From Bacillota bacterium (GTDB lineage: Bacteria; Bacillota; Clostridia; Acetivibrionales; DSM-2933), in assembly GCA_023430975.1 (NCBI GenBank), contig JAEYYB010000024.1:34891-98890 (forward strand): DNA of 64,000 nt. Direction: 5' to 3'. A model generated the notes under the pieces. It saw nothing but the letters and a program-made list of their open reading frames with translations. It was not told where the DNA came from and did not search any database. Positions 61,275-64,000 of this stretch are shown here, one piece after another; within the stretch, counting starts at the first letter, position 1, and every line of letters begins with the position of its first letter. The position numbers and the translations under genes were made by a program.

Positions 61275-62318
61275 TTATATTGAATCATAAATTCTTTTTA
61301 ATTTCTCGGCAACTTTCTCCACAGAGTATCTGGTTGCAGCCAGGTTTAAGCTGGCTTTGCCCATTTGCTCCCTAAGGCGACTATCAGAAATAAGCAGGCT
61401 GATTTTATCCTTAAGAGCACTGATATTACCGGGCGAAATAATATATCCGTTATGTCCGTCAACTATAGTATCAGGTATGCCGCCAACATTTGTTGCAATA
61501 ATGGGTAACCCTTTTCCCATGGCTTCCAATATGCACATGGGCATTCCTTCGGCATATGAAGGCAATACCAATATATCTGATCTTTCATACACACCATCCA
61601 GTTCTTTGCGGCTTACCCAATCATAAGCGTGTATATTATCGGTGAGGTCATAAGTCCTGACAAGGCTTCGTACCTGATCTAATTCAACGTTTCCGTACAT
61701 ATCAAGAATATAGCTGTTTTTATCAAGGGATCTGACCGATTCAATCAAATCATAAACCCCTTTGTTTTTACAAAGAGCACCGACGAAAAGTATTCTTGTT
61801 TTTGTGTTGCTGCGTGGCTTATAAATCTTATCAATAATTCCGCATGGGTTATACAATACCGATATTTTATCCTTGGATGTATATTTTTTGTAAGACTCCA
61901 GCCAGAAATCCGAAAGTACTATTATATGGTGAACCCTGCGTAATAAAGAAATAATTGCTTTTTTCTTTTGAGGCTTTGAGCTCTCAATAAAATCTATAAA
62001 ACCTCCGCCATGTATATGTAGAATAACTTTCCTGTCAAACATCAGGCACAACTTTGCGATAATTGACTTTCTAAAGTAGCTGCCGTTTGATGCCGTGTTT
62101 ATATGAAATATGGCGTTTTTATCCCTAATGCATATAATGAAGGTTCTAATAAGTGTATATAAAAAACAGTATAAATCCCTGAGCCGGTTATTACCGGAAT
62201 ATGAGGCTAAAAATACCATTTCCAGCCCTGTAAGGTTCTCCTTGTACAAATTAAGTACAGACGATATCCCACCCTGAGTATTAAGAGATGGGCCTACAAA
62301 ATATATCTTATATCTCAT
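61275..62318 (-). CDS. GT4-family glycosyltransferase
   Basis: A 347-residue GT-B enzyme. N-terminal GPSLNTQGGISSVLNLYKEN, HIHGGGFIDFI, then FVGALCKNKGVYDLIESVRS and the donor-site motif LPSYAEGMPMCILEAMGKGL. The protein is short but complete. GGTGGG precedes the ATG. It lies 13 bases before the heparinase gene, in one operon with it. Confidence 0.88.
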   Translation of the reverse strand: MRYKIYFVGPSLNTQGGISSVLNLYKENLTGLEMVFLASYSGNNRLRDLYCFLYTLIRTFIICIRDKNAIFHINTASNGSYFRKSIIAKLCLMFDRKVILHIHGGGFIDFIESSKPQKKKAIISLLRRVHHIIVLSDFWLESYKKYTSKDKISVLYNPCGIIDKIYKPRSNTKTRILFVGALCKNKGVYDLIESVRSLDKNSYILDMYGNVELDQVRSLVRTYDLTDNIHAYDWVSRKELDGVYERSDILVLPSYAEGMPMCILEAMGKGLPIIATNVGGIPDTIVDGHNGYIISPGNISALKDKISLLISDSRLREQMGKASLNLAATRYSVEKVAEKLKRIYDSI

Positions 62319-62379
62319 ATTTTACCCACCAATACAACTTTACAATGTTTCATTAAATAAACTCCTTAATTACTTAATT

Positions 62380-63504
62380 TTACTGAGTTAATAAATCTAC
62401 AAAACAACATGACATCAAAATAACAGTATAAAAATTAAAATAAGCGTTCTTTTCTTTTTTTAATCTTTCCAATATACAAAAGTACAAAACCTTGACTTTG
62501 AAATCTATAATATTATAATCATAGGCCAGTCCAATTCTTTTAAGTCTCATAAGGTCATCACCGGGTTGATTTATTCCGGGGGTTGTAGTGGTGGCGGTAT
62601 CAAAGTGCTTTCTAGCCTGGTCTACACAGAAGTCATTTATATCACAAACCCTTCCGTTAGGATATGCAAAATGGCGTACTTTTTTATTGGTCCGCTCTTC
62701 AATAAGGACTTTCGAGCCATATATTTCATTTGCTGCTTCAGCCTCGGACAGATTGCCGAGGATGGGATGATTAAGTGTGTGGGCACCGAAAGTAACTCCG
62801 ATAGAAGAAAGCTTTTGCACCTCGTCCCAATTCAGCATCAAATCACACTCTTTTTGAATTTTTACATCAAAGACCCTGGATAAATACTCAAGTATTTTAT
62901 ATTTTTTTTCTTCATCGTATTTTTTTATATTTTCCCTAATGGCATCAAGTAAGTCAATCTTAGAGTATTTGCCAGTTAGACTGACAGAGTAATGGATGTC
63001 ATATATATCTACATCAACATGAGTCTTTTTGGAAGTATACACAATATTTCTTAATATATCAGGCCATAGGTATGTGCTTTTGTCTACATTGTTTGCTGTA
63101 AGATATATGTTAGGGTAAACCTGATATTTTTTAAACAGATCATAACCATATGTAAAGTTGTCTTTATAACCATCGTCAATTGTTAAAACAAGATATCTTC
63201 TATCCAATGGCTTGTTGCTTTTCATTAAATCATAGGCCTCATCCATGGTTATGAAAGTGTAATCCTTTTTAAAGTATTTCAATTGGCGTTCAAAGGCCTT
63301 TTTATCGACTGAACTCAAGGATATAAGCTTACCGTTGTGTTTGCATTTTGCTGTATCTACAAAGCTGTGGTAAAAGAAAATATAGAGACCTTTTTTGAAA
63401 AATAATTTTTTAAGAATGAAATAGACACCAGTACAATAAATTACTATACATATGAATTTGTTCATCAATCTCTTCATTTTCTCTTTTTTATGGGCTTCTA
63501 GCAT
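62380..63504 (-). CDS. NodB-type polysaccharide deacetylase, membrane-anchored
   Basis: A 374-residue protein. A basic N-terminus and hydrophobic anchor (about 15-32) are followed by a NodB domain: LVLTIDDGYKDNFTYG (D-D metal/catalytic pair) near 100, FGAHTLNHPILGNLSEAEA (H-x3-H) and RHFAYPNGRV. It removes N-acetyl groups from an extracellular polymer. The start is uncertain among a GTG at 63516 and ATGs at 63504 and just downstream; none has an ideal site. The N-terminal anchor would keep it at the outer membrane face. Confidence 0.82.
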   Translation of the reverse strand: MLEAHKKEKMKRLMNKFICIVIYCTGVYFILKKLFFKKGLYIFFYHSFVDTAKCKHNGKLISLSSVDKKAFERQLKYFKKDYTFITMDEAYDLMKSNKPLDRRYLVLTIDDGYKDNFTYGYDLFKKYQVYPNIYLTANNVDKSTYLWPDILRNIVYTSKKTHVDVDIYDIHYSVSLTGKYSKIDLLDAIRENIKKYDEEKKYKILEYLSRVFDVKIQKECDLMLNWDEVQKLSSIGVTFGAHTLNHPILGNLSEAEAANEIYGSKVLIEERTNKKVRHFAYPNGRVCDINDFCVDQARKHFDTATTTTPGINQPGDDLMRLKRIGLAYDYNIIDFKVKVLYFCILERLKKEKNAYFNFYTVILMSCCFVDLLTQ

Positions 63505-63892
63505 GATTATAATCACAACCTTTTTGCAATGTAATATTTGTTTTACGGCATTGGTTTACTATTTGTATTATGAAAAATAATCAACCGAAAACAACTGAAT
63601 ATTATAGAAGAGAATCAACGACAAGAAAGTTAATAACCTATCTGTTATTAACAGTGTAAAATGAAATAACCTCCCCTATAATAAATACAAACAAAACATA
63701 AACAATTATTACAATTTATATATACAAGAGAATTATATACTATTTTTTTTGTCAGTTCAATTAATTTGAGAAAATATAAATCTATAGTTTCGCACTTTGA
63801 AAACAAAATACTTCCAAAGGATATATTACCATAGCTTTTTAGCAATAAAAATAGGAATATAGATAAAAAACAAAAAGTGAGGTCCAGTCACC
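63505..63892. other. AT-rich gap before transposase-like gene
   Basis: Nothing convincing is seen. A 65-codon minus-strand reading (63845-63648) lacks a ribosome-binding site. Confidence 0.4.
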
Positions 63893-64000
63893 ATGTATAT
63901 CTACATTCCTATTGAATTACTTGAAATATTATTGCACTTTGAAAGATTTTTTTCAAAGAGAATATTTGGATATTTTGTCGGTTTTGTATGGAGTCTACTA
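63893..64000 (+). CDS. Partial transposase-like protein, N-terminus
   Basis: The first 36 codons before the window ends. MYIYIPIELLEILLHFERFF and GYFVGFVWSLL resemble the N-terminus of IS4/IS701-type transposases of Clostridia. GTGAGG lies about 10 bases before the ATG. No insertion-sequence end can be identified within the window, so this is a tentative family call. Confidence 0.45.
   Translation, partial: MYIYIPIELLEILLHFERFFSKRIFGYFVGFVWSLL

Noticed and set aside
63648..63845. 65-codon minus-strand reading near the right edge
   Set aside because: No ribosome-binding site, AT-rich random-looking composition.

Overview
The window is AT-rich DNA from an endospore-forming, Gram-positive Clostridia chromosome. 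SpoIVA (30804-32282) shows the sporulating lineage. A secreted protein combining copper-amine-oxidase-like repeats with a cohesin domain (26036-27007) and an S-layer (SLH) protein (37181-39016) suggest a cellulosome-forming relative of Acetivibrio/Pseudobacteroides. The genus is an inference, not a search result.

Region 1 (1 to about 24083) is the right-hand part of a siphovirus-type prophage with HK97-like head genes. Order: two minus-strand genes of unknown function; a small early protein and a primase-polymerase/VirE helicase; a repeat-rich block that may be the replication origin; accessory genes (two HNH nucleases, a PP-loop PAPS-reductase-family protein, a holin, and ORF6N and BRO proteins); then terminase, portal, protease, capsid, connectors, tail tube, tail chaperone (with a -1 frameshift), tape measure, hub and fibre genes. 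A minus-strand cargo pair follows: a deaminase-fold toxin and an Imm1-type immunity protein. The prophage ends at a 43-nt 3' remnant of tRNA-Val(GAC), the presumed attR. Integrase, repressor and the intact tRNA would lie left of position 1. No endolysin is visible.

Region 2 (24.4-36.5 kb) is ordinary chromosome: a flavodoxin-like reductase, the cohesin protein, an RlmI-like rRNA methyltransferase, EamA and MFS transporters, SpoIVA, an MntR-type regulator followed by an Nramp Mn transporter, a Tad-like protein, and LarE.

Region 3 (37-63.5 kb) is a cell-surface and exopolysaccharide locus: SLH protein, PHP-type tyrosine phosphatase, fused Wzz/BY-kinase, initiating sugar-phosphate transferase, a TviB-like dehydrogenase and WbpP/TviC-like epimerase pair (predicted UDP-GalNAcA supply), a DUF4832 lipoprotein-like enzyme, glycosyltransferases, a flippase, a FemAB-like protein, two deacetylase-type proteins, and a polymerase/ligase. 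A convergent minus-strand operon then carries a deacetylase, a glycosyltransferase, a heparinase II/III lyase, and separate BY-kinase and Wzz genes. The window ends in the first codons of a transposase-like gene.

Two families of short inverted-repeat elements (about 100 and 91 bp) lie between chromosomal genes from 24.7 kb onward; I did not see them in the prophage.
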